Numbered from the stretch's first letter, positions 44,799 to 55,918 are shown. The stretch is DNA of 64,000 nucleotides from Cytospora piceicola (GCA_023375675.1 JALQBC010000034.1:186001-250000), one strand, 5' to 3'. Notes: generated by a model not told the origin, from the sequence alone. Made by a program: numbers and translations.

Positions 44799-46660
44799 CT
44801 AGTGCTTGTCCACGACATCGTTGTCAGTCTCAACACTTCCACGATGTCGAACAAATGAGTACTGGCTCCGCTTCCGCAGTCGCTGGCCCTTCAGCACCAG
44901 GTTCTGCGACTCCACGTCGAAGCAGTCCTCGCGCGGCCCCTCGGCGTTGTCGAGGTGACAGAGGGGAAACAGTGTTTTGTCCGACACTTGAGCATGATAG
45001 TCAGCCATCTTTTCTGTCGCATAGGATTTGCAATACCAAACAGCCCATCGTGAGTAACCTGGGAGTGCCTTGGTAACCTTTGCAGATTTCCGGAGCCATT
45101 GATGTCTCTTCGATCGAGGGGCACATGATCATATGGAGAGGGTTTTCTTCTAGAATACTTACTCCGGCAAAACAGTTCCTCGGGCACGTTGACATAGTCA
45201 GGTCCCGCCGAATTCCTCGACCGGCACAGCTCCCTTGCCGACCGTTCCACCACCTTGTGCTCAACTGTGAGGCCCTCTTCAGTTGACAAAGGAGAGGCCG
45301 AATCAGACCTCTTCATAAAGTTGATCTTTACGCCTTCTACTGGAGGAGGTTCCGGTGGGACATATTCCTCGCCGCGATCCATTGTGCTCTGGTTGGGGGG
45401 ATCATCACCTTGACCTTCCATGATGTCCAAATAATCCGCCTGGTAGTCCCTTTCACCCTGCTTGCGCAGGTCCTTTTCAAACACATCCTTGGCCTCCTCC
45501 GGCATATCTTGTTGCCAACTCAGTATGGCCGGTTTGTTGCATAAAACCTCCCACAACTCCTCGTGAGTTGCATTGTCCTTGTTTGCCTTTTTTGGGTAAG
45601 TATGGGTTGGCATATGCAATTGCAAGACATTGACGTCGCCTCGTCCGAGCCAGAAACAGGGGACGTGATTGTCAAGCCCCCCCTGCTCAGCACTCTTCCT
45701 GTAGACGCCGGACCAATACTATTGCTTTGTCAGTCCACTTCCTCTAGTATCCAGGCCATTCGTGGTGTGAACGACCCGCTGGATGGGTATTATGGGCAGG
45801 GTTTTTCCAAGGCCGAGGGCCTCGTTGATGAGAGTATTAACGCACCCAGTGAACTCCACAGGTTCTGTAAACACGAGGTCAGTAAACCGATTGAAGGAAG
45901 CGGAAAGCATGAAGGCAGTTTTTCGAGGCATCCAGGTCCATACTAAGCGGCCCTGGGTTTCACTCTCTCTACAGACATGGATGACTGAGGTGAACGTACC
46001 GTGCAGTGATGGCACTGAAGGAGAGGCCACCCCGGGTCTTGCCTTCATCTGACATGTGCATCACCGTCAGATCCACCAAGCAGACGGGATCACGTTTGTT
46101 CTGCTCCAACACCATCCACTCCACATCATGAACATTCTGGTCGCGATCATCCGGGAAAACAAGTTGAGAGGCCAACTTCCCTTCTTCAAGGTAAGTATTG
46201 GGGCGATCCTCTTTTGCCATATGCTCACCGCGCCCATTGTACAGGTGTATATCAGGCCAGGGGCCACCGGAGCCGAGAAGCGGCTCGATATGGTTATCAT
46301 TGTCATCATAAAGGTCGTCCCTTTTCTCTAGCCCAGCCTGGGTTGTGACGGCCCACGGAATTCCCCAGTCTGACTCCCATTCACCAGGCGGGACTCCGGG
46401 AGGAGTACTTGAAGCCCATCCACAGATCGCTTCATATGCGAACCCTTTCTGGACGTCAGCATGTTACATCTCTCACGTGTGTACTAAGGGACACCCAACA
46501 ACAGGATCGGGGCCCTGACAATGGAAGCAATGGCGGGAGGAAGGGGTGGACGGTGTATTGTTAATCATTCAGTGACGATGCAGATGGTCAACTTACAGAC
46601 GGTGGTAAGACTGCTAAAGCCGCTGACTCCGATGATACCCTTAATGACTGCGGCGGCCAT
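44799..46660 (-). CDS. Conserved fungal hypothetical protein, five exons
   Basis: Model: exons 46660-46597, 46444-46000, 45864-45846, 45718-45163 and 45013-44799, 432 residues. The N-terminus (AAAVIKGIIGVSGFSSLTTV) is a weak hydrophobic segment. Recognisable blocks are LEKRDDLYDDNDNHIEPLLG, QLVFPDDRDQNVHDVEWMVL, DPVCLVDLTVMHMSDEG, TCGVHWYWSGVYRKSAEQ, PCFWLGRGDVN, GPDYVNVPEELFC and DKTLFPLC...DCFDVESQNLVLKG. This resembles a family of fungal proteins of unknown function with an FC-(D)M-x-TKTLYPLC-like C-terminal motif. Splicing the 19-nt third exon removes both a stop at 45719-45721 and a frameshift, and introns 2 and 3 each have a CTGAC branch site. The exon 1/2 junction is least certain (AAAG acceptor chosen for phase). 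Function unknown; possibly secreted or membrane-associated. Confidence 0.65.
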
Positions 46661-47847
46661 TCTGAGACACTAACAGCCTGATTAGGTGCTCAGTAGATGG
46701 GTTGTGATGGGTCTCTAGATCAGGAATGAAGTCGTCAAGATAGCGAGTACACTGTCTTTGTGCGGATAGACAGAATTGACGGGAGAACGAGGTAAAACAA
46801 TCTGCGGCAGAGAACATCGACGGAGACATTGACATGTTACTCGGCACGGGCAAAGCCCTAAGTTTTATTACATTACGGTGCCTCGACGCGAGGAAAGCTG
46901 GTGAGCTCGCGAGTACAACTTGATCAGCACTTGAGCTGGGGATCTCTACAGCATGCTGGATCCAGAAGTGGTCCATAGATTGCATCGACAGCATACAAAC
47001 GAGTTAGTTGGGTCATTCTTGTGCACGGTGCTGGTGCGAAGTCATTCTAGATGTGGTGATGAGATATTGCTGACATCTGGAGGGTCAAAGTTCGATCCGC
47101 TTGGACACTGTGCAGTGTGAATAAAAGCGTAGATCCGAGTGATCAGCAACAGTCGAACCGAATAGAGAACCGAGTATGCCTCAATGACCAGTATGCTTTA
47201 GGGAAACTAAGTGAGAGCCTCAAGTCAACTGCATAATCGGTATCAAGACTCTACCTTCATAGACACATTGTAATCAACCTTGGAATGCACAGAAACACGG
47301 AAACTCACCCCACATGAATTCTTTTGGAACTGTTAAGGCCTCGCAGAAATACATTCTCTTTGGTCTCGATGGCTTCTGTAGAATTGAGTTGTTGTCCACA
47401 CAACACTATCCAAAAATATCATAGGCTGGTCGAGACCCCGGTCTTAAATAGCGAGAAGCCTACGACGTTACTTAAGTAGTTAGCACGGCCTCCACAGCTA
47501 CGTCGTTAATCTGAGATGCCCTGTTCAATGGGATTATAGATCCTGCTTAGATTCCCAGATCGATGCAAAACTCCTTGATGTATTCGCAGGTCTTCAAGAG
47601 GGGTCAGAGACATTACCTCGGTAGATACTATGTACGTCTAAAATCGTAGGAGCTTTGCCACTGGTGATTTGAGAAGCTTTCCTCTACCATAAACTATCAA
47701 CCATTACTCGGGTATATATCGATACCAGATATTACTGCCCCGTGACGCTGCCATCAACCATTGTCCTTCCCATTCCATCACGTACTGGGTCAGGCATCCA
47801 AACCACTCACACCGAACTTGCAAACTTCATCATCCGACCAAGAAACC
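46661..47847. other. Divergent intergenic region
   Basis: Upstream of the gene at 44799-46660 (minus) and the secreted protein at 47848 (plus). No gene seen. Confidence 0.5.
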
Positions 47848-48578
47848 ATGCAATTGCCTCAAGTGCTCTGGGGCCTCCTCTGGTCCGGCCTTGCTGTGAG
47901 TCGATCCCAGGCCCCTCCACTCATTGTAATATCCTTCATCTAACCAGTATCTCTCGAGAAGGTCCCATGTCTTGCCAATCCGGTTGAAAATGCCACAGCG
48001 GCAGTGGTTTTGGCACCACAGAGTCCAATGCACTTCAAGGATCCCGAGTGCAAGTCTCTCAAGACAGCCCCGCAGGATGACCCAAGATGGAACACCGAGA
48101 GCCCTGACATCGCGAATCCGCTGTGCAAGGGCGAGTATTTTCTGTTGTCGCCGGCTGTCATTTGGACCGTGACTATCCCCAATGGTAAGACCGTTGAAGA
48201 CCCAAATTATTTCAGACCAGTCCCTACCCGGCCGCCCCCCCAACCCTTTTTTTCATTTCCTCCAACCAAAAGATCCATGACCTGAGAAACAAGCTGACCT
48301 TCTCCGTCTTCCCGCAAGATCACATCTTTGACGAGGGTGCGATCGCTTCCGACAAATCCCAATGTGGAAAGAGCGTCTACGACCAGCTGCCCAGACTTAA
48401 AACCCTCAAGACGTTCAAAGGTTGCGAAATGAAGGAGACGACGGCGATCCTCCAGTTCAGAACCATCAGCGGAACCGATGTAACCACTATTCAGGACGCT
48501 TTCAACAGGGGAACTTGCAACGCGTTCAACTACGCCCACTGTTACAAGAAACAGGGTTATTGGGCCCCCTGGAATTAG
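47848..48578 (+). CDS. Small secreted cysteine-rich protein, about three exons (splice sites approximate)
   Basis: The ATG at 47848 follows a good leader (GACCAAGAAACC) and encodes a signal peptide, MQLPQVLWGLLWSGLA. After a short intron ending CTAACCAG at 47947, a frame reads SLEKVPCLANPVENATAAVV, then DPECKSLKTAPQDD, NPLCKGEYFLLSPAVIW and TVTIPN. A second intron lies near 48185-48272. The last exon reads LRNKLTFSVFPQDHIFDEGA, SQCGKSVYDQLPRL, FKGCEMKETTA, RGTCNAFNYAHCYKK and ends GYWAPWN at TAG 48576. About seven Cys and no membrane helix fit an extracellular effector-like protein. For intron 1 a GTGAGT donor (47896) and a weaker GTCGAT donor (47900) compete; only the latter keeps phase with CCAG. 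For intron 2 no GTAAGA-based junction keeps the whole last exon in frame. Exact exons need transcripts. Confidence 0.55.
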
Positions 48579-49309
48579 GCTCTCGCGAGTCCAGTCTCTT
48601 GAGCTCAAGGCTTGGCTGCAGGGCATTCCAAGGTTGGTCCGGATGTGATGAGGGACTCTCCTCTCGGAGTCTCATGAACAGTCATTACTGTGGTTGTCCA
48701 CCAAGTGCATCCGAATCAGGCGTCGATGAATGCTCTTTGCTTACTTTCGCTTCTGTGTACTTTGAATCTCCGTCACATCAAGTTGGCGTTCGCAAGAGGG
48801 CTTCAGTGGCTGGTTACATCGCTGTCGAAAACCCCGGTGCACATTCGTAACCCAAGACATTGGCGTGACGACTCTCACAGGTGTGGTAAAAGGTGAAAAA
48901 CGCATGTACTGAGTCAAGGTCTCAACTGATCAAAATGATTGCTACCAATGTGTGCCGTCCCATTGTGTCAACCGTAGGCGCCCCCAAAAAACGCCTGCAA
49001 ATGAATATCGCTGTCCCATATGTATCGCTAAAAGAAAAAAAACCGACACGTACCCCAACCACCCCGGCTATATAATCAAGGCAAGTTTTGGTATCAATGT
49101 CTGTTGCCTGCAGTAGGAAAAGCACCAGTGATCATGGTGGCCAGTCGTTGCCTCCAACGCGTCAAGTGTTGCTCAAGTCCAATGTTGGGGCACCCACAGC
49201 ATCCAGAAGGCAAAGCCCCCGTCGACATATGTCTTCCGAGCCCAGCCAAGGCCCTCCAGCCTCTAACTTCGGGTCCAATCTCACATTGTCCATAAACCCC
49301 CACAGGCAA
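48579..49309. other. Intergenic, convergent
   Basis: 3' flanks of the secreted protein gene and of the LysM gene; nothing else seen. AAAAGAAAAAAAA run near 49030. Confidence 0.5.
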
Positions 49310-49945
49310 TCAATGCATCGGCATGGCAGGCACACACACGGTGGCCCCGACCCACAACAGCTCACACTTCACGTCCTTGTTCGTCTCCAACAGCTCGTCG
49401 ACCCGGATGCCATGCATGTCGGCGATGCTCCAGCACGTCTCCCCCTGCCGGATCTGGTGGGCATGGCTACCGGGGGCGCACCTCGGCGCGCTCGAATGGG
49501 CCATCCGCCCCATGAACCAGAACAGGCCCATCAGGCTCAGCGCCAGGATCAGGAAGAAGTTGAGGAGCGGCATGAGCTCCGCCCGCCAGTGCCTCTTGGC
49601 CACCTCGTCGCCCCACAGCCCCTGCGGCCTCGTGTTTGCACCCGGTGCGCCCTGGCTGTGGCCGCGACCGAGGAACGGCTGGGCGGCCTCGCTCTCGTCG
49701 TAGGGGGGCGGCGCGTCGGCGTGGGGGGCGGCCTCGACGTCGATGTTCTCGAGGTCGGAGGGGGGCTTGGGCGCCGGGGCGACCCTGCTGAGGTGCCCGT
49801 AGCGCGAGCCCGGCGGGCCCTCCCAGAGGCTGCCGTCTGTGCTGCGGAAGGTGTAGACCTGGCTGTCGGCGTCGTAGCCGATGCGGACCATGCCCTCGGG
49901 CAGGCGCTCCTCGTCGGTGTCGAGGGCTGTGTAGCGGGACGGCAT
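49310..49945 (-). CDS. Single-pass membrane protein with C-terminal LysM domain
   Basis: 211 residues from ATG 49945 (MPSRYTALDTDEERLPEGMV); a non-essential extension to 50011 is 5' UTR-like. Residues 1-120 are cytoplasmic and conserved at the start (RIGYDADSQVYTFR, SLWEGPPGSRYG). Residues 79-82 are PPPY, a PPxY motif of the kind bound by WW domains of Rsp5/Nedd4 ubiquitin ligases. A transmembrane helix spans about 126-146 (LLNFFLILALSLMGLFWFMG). Residues 161-205 are a LysM domain (HQIRQGETCWSIADMHGI, then ELLETNKDVKCELLWVGATV) with three Cys. LysM binds N-acetylglucosamine polymers, so a type II protein exposing LysM to the wall or lumen is likely. Very GC-rich, so several antisense and offset frames are also open. 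Confidence 0.88.
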   Translation of the reverse strand: MPSRYTALDTDEERLPEGMVRIGYDADSQVYTFRSTDGSLWEGPPGSRYGHLSRVAPAPKPPSDLENIDVEAAPHADAPPPYDESEAAQPFLGRGHSQGAPGANTRPQGLWGDEVAKRHWRAELMPLLNFFLILALSLMGLFWFMGRMAHSSAPRCAPGSHAHQIRQGETCWSIADMHGIRVDELLETNKDVKCELLWVGATVCVPAMPMH

Positions 49946-50720
49946 GGCTGTTGGTTGGGTTCGAATGGGATTGGTGGAACGTGGAAAGGAGCGAGATTGG
50001 TGAAAAACCAAAGGGCAAGCAATCAGTTGGTGGTTGAGAGGTGCAAGTAGATTAGGAGGTCAAAAGGTTGAAAGAGCAGTGGTGTTCCGGTGGAAAAAGG
50101 AGGTTTGACGTCGTTCGTTTCACGTCAAAGTTGGGGTCCAGCTGCGCCACTAACGAGGGATGTACCGATGTGCCGATGTACCATGTACCGTGTAATGACC
50201 GAAGGTTCCGGGTTAATCCACAAACCCATATTTATTGGCCAAGCCTTTTTAGTGACTAAATTTAGGTGGAAAGACACTTATCCAGTAATATTATTGGCTA
50301 GGCTGACTTAGTTCGACACTTCCCCGGATCGGAGCCGCACCTTAATATCCCCATAACCCGACCAATAGTCGGTACACAGTACCGGCACTTACATGCTTAA
50401 GTATGCATTCACGGGGTACAGGGCAAGAAACCTTACTGAGTAGCCTAGAAGAACATGAAGATATCGGCAAGCTTGAGAATATATATACTGAACCATAGGT
50501 ACTCAGCTGTACAAGGGTTTCTCATGAAAGACCTGAAAACTATCTAAATACCTAGGTATGTAATTGCTTCTAAGTTTAGTTGAAGCCAATAAGGTTAGGC
50601 CTGTTACTGGCTCAGGGTTAGGGGGAAGACCGTGTCTGACCCGATCCTTCACTGCACTCGCTCATCTCAAAGACAACCACATTCACCCCGGCCGCACGAG
50701 TGAGCACCCAATGACCAGGA
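49946..50720. other. Divergent intergenic region
   Basis: Promoters of the LysM gene and the PLD-like gene; TACCTAGGTA at 50549-50558. No gene. Confidence 0.55.
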
Positions 50721-52070
50721 ATGGAGAGCTTTACCGTCGGCACAGGAGCCTCCATCTACACACAGAAGCTCCTGCCCGCCATTGCGGCTGCCCGCCATGA
50801 GATCATCCTCGTGACCTGCTTCTGGGCCCCCTCCAAGACCCTGACGGCGCTCTGTGCCGCACTAGAACGGCTTGCCAGACAGAGGGAAGCAGATGGGGCC
50901 GCTGACCCACTGCGAGTGCACATCTGCTTCTCCTCGCGCTCGCTCTTCCAGAAGCTCTTCCACACTTCCTCCACCGATGGGTACACCTATCCTCCCTCCG
51001 CATGGGCCGGCAAGCTGGGCCTGCCGTCGCCGGGGACATTGGCCGCCGGGAACATGGAGCTGAGGGTCAAGAGCCTCTTCTTCCTGCCGTTCAGCGTCAT
51101 GCATCCCAAATTCCTGGTCGTCGACCGCCAGCGTGCGTTCGTGCCTAGCTGTAATGTCAGCTGGGAGGCCTGGCTCGAGGGGTGCCTGGATATCTCGAGA
51201 CAGACCCCCCGGCAAGACCCTATCGATGGCTTGCTGGAGTTCTACCGGACAGTCTGGGATAAGGACTTCGACTTGGGTGTGCCCTTGCCACGGTGGCCAG
51301 ATGAGCGAGACGGACCGCATCCTTCCATGGATGATCAGAGTGAGGACGCCATCCAATCACCAGCGGATACGACTACCAGGCTCGTCGATATCGGCGTGCC
51401 ATCTTCCGCCGTCGAGTGGCTTCCCGGGTGGCATCGCCGAAACCCCTCTATCTGCTTCGTGCCCTGGCACAGCCCGCCCGCGCCTGACACTCCCCTCAAC
51501 AACACACTGCTTAGGCTGTTCGAGGAGGCAAGCCGGGACATCTATCTTCAAACGCCGAACTTGACGTCTCCCCCCGTTCTCTCTGCCATACTCAAAGCCT
51601 TGGCTCGAGGCGTGGACGTCACCATAGTAACAAGTCGAGGTATGATGTTGTTAGAACAGCTCCTGACCGCTGGGACCACAACATCATGGTGCATCCGAGG
51701 TTTGACGAAGCAATACCAAAAACTGCGGAAATCTGTCCAAGCTGGGACGCCCTCGCAGACGCAACACAGAGGTGGTGAGAATGTAGATCTCGAGGCTCAG
51801 CCTATCACCCTGGGGTCCTTGACAATTTCTTACTTCCGGTCTAAAAGCGGATCGACCTCTGAAGAGGAGCCGGTCCATTCACACTTGAAGCTCAGTATCT
51901 TCGATGGGGAAAGGACAGTACTAGGCTCGGGCAACATGGATCGGGCGAGCTGGTTCACGAGCCAGGAGCTTGGTGTTTTGGTCGAAAGTGCCCCGTTTGC
52001 TGCGGCTGTCAAGAGTACCGTGGACGGGGTTCTTGGAAGTAGATTAGACTCTATCTTTGTTCCGTCTTGA
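50721..52070 (+). CDS. Phospholipase D-like protein with two HKD motifs
   Basis: A single exon of 449 residues. The first HKD motif is at residues 128-135 (MHPKFLVVD: H128, K130, D135), followed by FVPSCNVSWEAW. The second is at 388-395 (HLKLSIFD: H388, K390, D395), followed by VLGSGNMDRASW. The two halves start with similar strands (IILVTCFWAP; DIYLQTPNLTSPPVL). This is the bilobed PLD fold with one active site formed from both HKD motifs. It may hydrolyse or transfer phosphodiesters; whether the substrate is a phospholipid, cardiolipin-like lipid or nucleic acid is not shown. It lacks the PX/PH/C2 domains of large eukaryotic PLDs, so it resembles the short fungal transphosphatidylase-like group. 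No signal peptide. Confidence 0.88.
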   Translation: MESFTVGTGASIYTQKLLPAIAAARHEIILVTCFWAPSKTLTALCAALERLARQREADGAADPLRVHICFSSRSLFQKLFHTSSTDGYTYPPSAWAGKLGLPSPGTLAAGNMELRVKSLFFLPFSVMHPKFLVVDRQRAFVPSCNVSWEAWLEGCLDISRQTPRQDPIDGLLEFYRTVWDKDFDLGVPLPRWPDERDGPHPSMDDQSEDAIQSPADTTTRLVDIGVPSSAVEWLPGWHRRNPSICFVPWHSPPAPDTPLNNTLLRLFEEASRDIYLQTPNLTSPPVLSAILKALARGVDVTIVTSRGMMLLEQLLTAGTTTSWCIRGLTKQYQKLRKSVQAGTPSQTQHRGGENVDLEAQPITLGSLTISYFRSKSGSTSEEEPVHSHLKLSIFDGERTVLGSGNMDRASWFTSQELGVLVESAPFAAAVKSTVDGVLGSRLDSIFVPS

Positions 52071-52581
52071 CGGGAAGCTGATAATGGAGCCTCGAGCTTG
52101 TATTTCTATAAGGAAAGCGTTGGCAACGTGGGTCGGTTATGTCTCGGTATGGTAGTTGGAAGTACTTTATCTTATATAGGCAGTACTGTCCCGGCAGAGA
52201 AGCCAAAATCCTACCAGCAAGCAAGTTAGAAATACCCAAGATGCGATTCATCATCCTTCGTATGTACTTAAGCTGATCATAGTATCTACTTGATGACGAT
52301 ATATCCTACAATCTCCTCTGACAAGATCGACGTCAGAGGATGGCCTGGGATCACCAATTGGTACAAGTTTTAAAAAAATCCGAGGAGACGTCAAGGGAGT
52401 TGTAATTTAAGGGACCGCTACGTCTTGTCTCCAAATTTCGGGATTTTGGAGGCTTGATATATTTATAATATGGAGGTAGCTGCCACTTTACTCATAAACT
52501 CTCGTCTCACACGTTCCTCCCGCCCTCCTGCTTCTTCCCTTCACTCTTACTCAATATTGTTTCCATCACAAACGTTACAGT
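52071..52581. other. Intergenic, convergent
   Basis: 3' flanks of the PLD-like gene and the small secreted peptide gene. Nothing else supported. Confidence 0.55.
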
Positions 52582-52767
52582 CTAGTCATACTGGCAGTAC
52601 CCGCACTGGTAATCCCCTCCACTCGAGACACAAATGTAGTCCCCACAATGCTGTTCGCAGTCTTCAAAGGTTGGAGAACTGTAGCCTGGGATACAATCTG
52701 CTCTTGCGCCGTTAATGAGAAGGAGGACGGACACAGAGGTCAGAGCAAGGGTGATTAAGGACTTCAT
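52582..52767 (-). CDS. Small secreted six-cysteine peptide (61 residues)
   Basis: Start ATG 52767, preceded by a typical leader (CCACATCGACTACCAAC). Residues 1-23 are a clear signal peptide (MKSLITLALTSVSVLLLING, ARA cleavage). The mature ~38 residues are acidic and carry six Cys with spacing C-X11-C-X3-C-X4-C-X8-C-X2-C. It ends CGYCQYD. Six Cys in such a small secreted peptide implies three disulfides, as in fungal effectors, antimicrobial peptides or defensin-like folds. The spacing has the CxxxC of CS-alpha-beta peptides but ends CxxC rather than CxC, so it does not fit that fold cleanly. No family recognised. Confidence 0.78.
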   Translation of the reverse strand: MKSLITLALTSVSVLLLINGARADCIPGYSSPTFEDCEQHCGDYICVSSGGDYQCGYCQYD

Positions 52768-55279
52768 GTTGGTAGTCGATGTGGTTTGTGAGTGTTCTGT
52801 GGTCTTGTTGGAAATTGGTCTGTAATTTATGGATGATCATGTGACTTTGGGGCCTTGGTTTCAGTTCAAAGTTGAGGAGATGACAGTAGGTTTAGGCGAG
52901 GAATAGGAGAGACACGACCCTATTTATCTGATCAACATTCTTCATGGCATGGGAAGTGGTAGTTGAGTCGAGTACATCTGACAGCGATCATCAAGCCGGC
53001 ATCCTTCTCCGGTACTGCTTGTTAGCCACTCTTATCATTTATAGAGCATATAATATGGAGCAGCTGGATTTGTATTCTGTGATTCCTACCGTTTTCTCTA
53101 ATCACTTGACTCTAATCTCGTGTTTCACTTGGGTCAGCTTAGTAGGGAAGAACTGGAGTTCTGGGCTTAGTAAGAGCCAAGCAGCAAGGAAGAGGAAAGG
53201 AGTAAGACACATGAGTACTTCCTAAATTTTTATTGGCGAAACCTTCTTCAGCTTAGTCCAGTTTGCGGGCATGTGGATAAGCCGTATCGGTCTAATCGGT
53301 CACGCTACCTTTCTTTTTTAGCCAGTGAGTTCTTACTGGCAGGTTTGACAAGATATCAAAGGATTGGATACGAAGTCGGAACTCGGCGGATGACTTGTTG
53401 CCAATCTTGGTTGCCAAGACAGCGAGTGATTACCACTCATCAATGGCCATCATCCGTACAGGGATTTGGATCAGAGCCACGGGTGGTTAACCATGGCTTT
53501 AACTTGTTGTTTACTTCCCTCAAATCGGTCACATATGACATGTAGTCAAACCGGTGGCAGCCGCCATGTTCATAGTGCCGGAGTAGAGATGAAGACGAAG
53601 ACGAAGAATTAAATATCCGTTCGCTCTTTCGTTGGACACTTCCCGAGGCACGCCTCCGCTTCATCGATTTCTTACATCATCATCTTTGACTCGTGACGGT
53701 GTAGTGTAACTGGTGGCGTATTTCGCGTATTAAGACAGTAGTAATCCTGTAGTCCTTCAAGTAGACTACGCCCGTGAAAGGCTCGTCACGAAGATTCCCC
53801 AATTAAGCAAAGACCCTAGCTTTGGCCTGAGCGATTATAGTGAGCCCATTGTGTGGATTTTCACGAGATAAACCCTTCCAGAGCGGATAATTTCACCTGG
53901 GCAGTCACGTACTGCACTGGAAGTTGGTAAGAGTCTTAAACCTTGATTAGCAAAGTGACTGACGCTGGGGTCATATGGCTTGAGGAGGGCAATTTTGATG
54001 TTTTTTGAAGGTACCCGAATCCGCCTGCACAAGGTAGAGCTCTGGTCACCACATGGACTGACTACCTAGGTATCCAGTAGAAGATCACTTACAAGAAGCT
54101 CTATTTCTGAGGTTTTCGTTGGCGATGGCTTGCGAACCAGAGGGGTTTCCACCGGAATCGTTACCGGCAAAAAGAAGAAAGCTATCCACCCTCGGGGTCC
54201 TTCCCGTATTGTAGCTGGAGGCAAGAGTGCTCGTGGTACATACACATTCCGAAGGTGATGTGACCCGAAGTCCCTGGTCCACACGGCGACTCGCAGCGAC
54301 CCAGGCTGCGGTTCCGTATTCCGGACGTAAGGACTTTATCCGTGATACTTGCTGTGATATTGGTTGAGGCGCTCATAGCACCGATCGAAGGATGCCCTTG
54401 CCCAGCACAGGCCGGCATAGTACGGCCATCAATTTGCCACGACTTCAATTTTAAATCGGCTGGAAGCACCAGAGCCGGGGTAACTTGAGCCGGACGAAAC
54501 ACAGTGTGCTCGTACACAAATTAAGGGAATTCCTTTGACCTCGTGAACACTCAAAGATCCAGGGTGCTACGGGTACGAGTGTTCTCCCAGCACAGCTCCC
54601 AAGCAGCTTCCAACCAGGTTCAAAACAGGGGGATCACACAAGTCAGGCATGTCCACGGGATGTGGGACTACTTGTTGCAGGACGTGCTGAAGTAAAAAAA
54701 TACATGTTGCTGCCCTGGTAGCTCTTTGCTTTGGCATAGACACCCTGGGGCATATATATTAGGTGACTACATATACGCGACTGTTGACACTTTGTGGATA
54801 CCACGATCGGTCTTACGATGAACTGAAACAGAATTCATTTGCAACCGGGGAAGAACCTAAGACAGAGCTGTATTCGGGGTCTGTCTAGGCAGAAGCCTCC
54901 TGGAGCGCCATGGTTCGTTCCGGATTCGGTGGATGGGAATAACGCCAGGGAGTGCTCCGGATTGGGGATGTACAACCAAGAAAGGGCGTTGCGAATTGGT
55001 TGGCGTGGATGAGAGACCAGATGGCGTTGGCGACGGGCTGGCTCATGCGGGATGCGCACATGGATATGGAGGTCAGGGCAAGTGCCATGTACATTAGGCA
55101 TGCAGTTTTGAAGTTGAAGCATCGCGACCAGCAAATGCAAGAGGTAAACTTGATGTGGTATCACGGAAAATAGGCGAGTAGCGTCTCTGGTAGGGTGAGT
55201 GAACTCCTTGCCGTGACGTCTTTCGCCCCCTGCCTCTCGATCACTTCGTAAGGAGAAATTAGAGACAGAACCAAAAGTA
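52768..55279. other. 2.5-kb gene-free region
   Basis: Promoter of the six-Cys peptide (52768-52920), then no supported gene. Minus-strand frames at 54066-54517 have some Cys but do not join into a convincing protein. TACCTAGGTA at 54063-54072. Confidence 0.45.
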
Positions 55280-55550
55280 GATTACCCCAGGGAAGATTGA
55301 TATTGCCTGGAATGAAATTATCCCAGAGGAAACTGTGCCAGATCAGACTACCCTGAAGAAGATTAACCTGGAGTCGATGACCCTGGGGAATGGTCCCCCT
55401 CTAGGAGAGTATCCCATAGGATATTATTCTGTAGCACATTATCCCAGGGAAGGGGATCCCAGGGAAGAGTATCCCAGGGAAGAGTATCCCAGGGAAGAGT
55501 ATCCCAGGAAGAGTATCCCAGGGAAGAGTATTCTAGAGAGGACTAACTAG
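55280..55550. repeat. 15-bp minisatellite (consensus ATCCCAGGGAAGAGT)
   Basis: Five to six near-perfect units at 55440-55530. Upstream, from about 55280, more diverged CCCAGGGAAG/CCCTGGGGAA-like units continue. A short plus frame over it translates to EEYPR repeats. Confidence 0.9.
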
Positions 55551-55918
55551 GTACCCCAGAGGAGGATACAACAGATGAAAGGAGTTCACCCAAAAGGGGA
55601 CCCACGGTGGGTAGAGTTCTACAGGTTTTACAGTCGTCATATAGAGAAAGTCATAGGAGGGTCGAAGACGTTGTATTTCGGACGACCGTCGGTAAGATGA
55701 GAATGAAGTATAAACCTTGGACTTCCTTCTTGCTATATATCTTCTTACTCAGCAATGCTTCACCAACGCGGAGTCTGTGGTCCGGATGGCAGGCTTCTCA
55801 TAAGTGCGATCCTTACCCCCTGCAATTCGACATTGCAGCACCTCCGTCGCGAGCTCAACTCCATGTCCCCCTGCGAACTTCACAAGGAACGCGTTGAACT
55901 GTCCACTGTCGACGGATA
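55551..55918. other. Intergenic
   Basis: No supported gene. Confidence 0.5.

Noticed and set aside
45719..45721. In-frame TAG suggesting a pseudogene in the 44.8-46.7 kb gene
   Set aside because: It falls at the end of a proposed intron (branch site GGACTGAC, acceptor AATAG), so it need not be translated.
49088..50050. 320-residue plus frame
   Set aside because: Antisense to the LysM gene; no domain and biased composition.
54066..54517. Minus-strand frames containing several Cys
   Set aside because: The two frames do not join into one protein by any convincing intron, and no family is recognised.
55335..55550. 71-residue plus frame with EEYPR repeats
   Set aside because: Translation of the 15-bp minisatellite; no leader or flanking coding signal.
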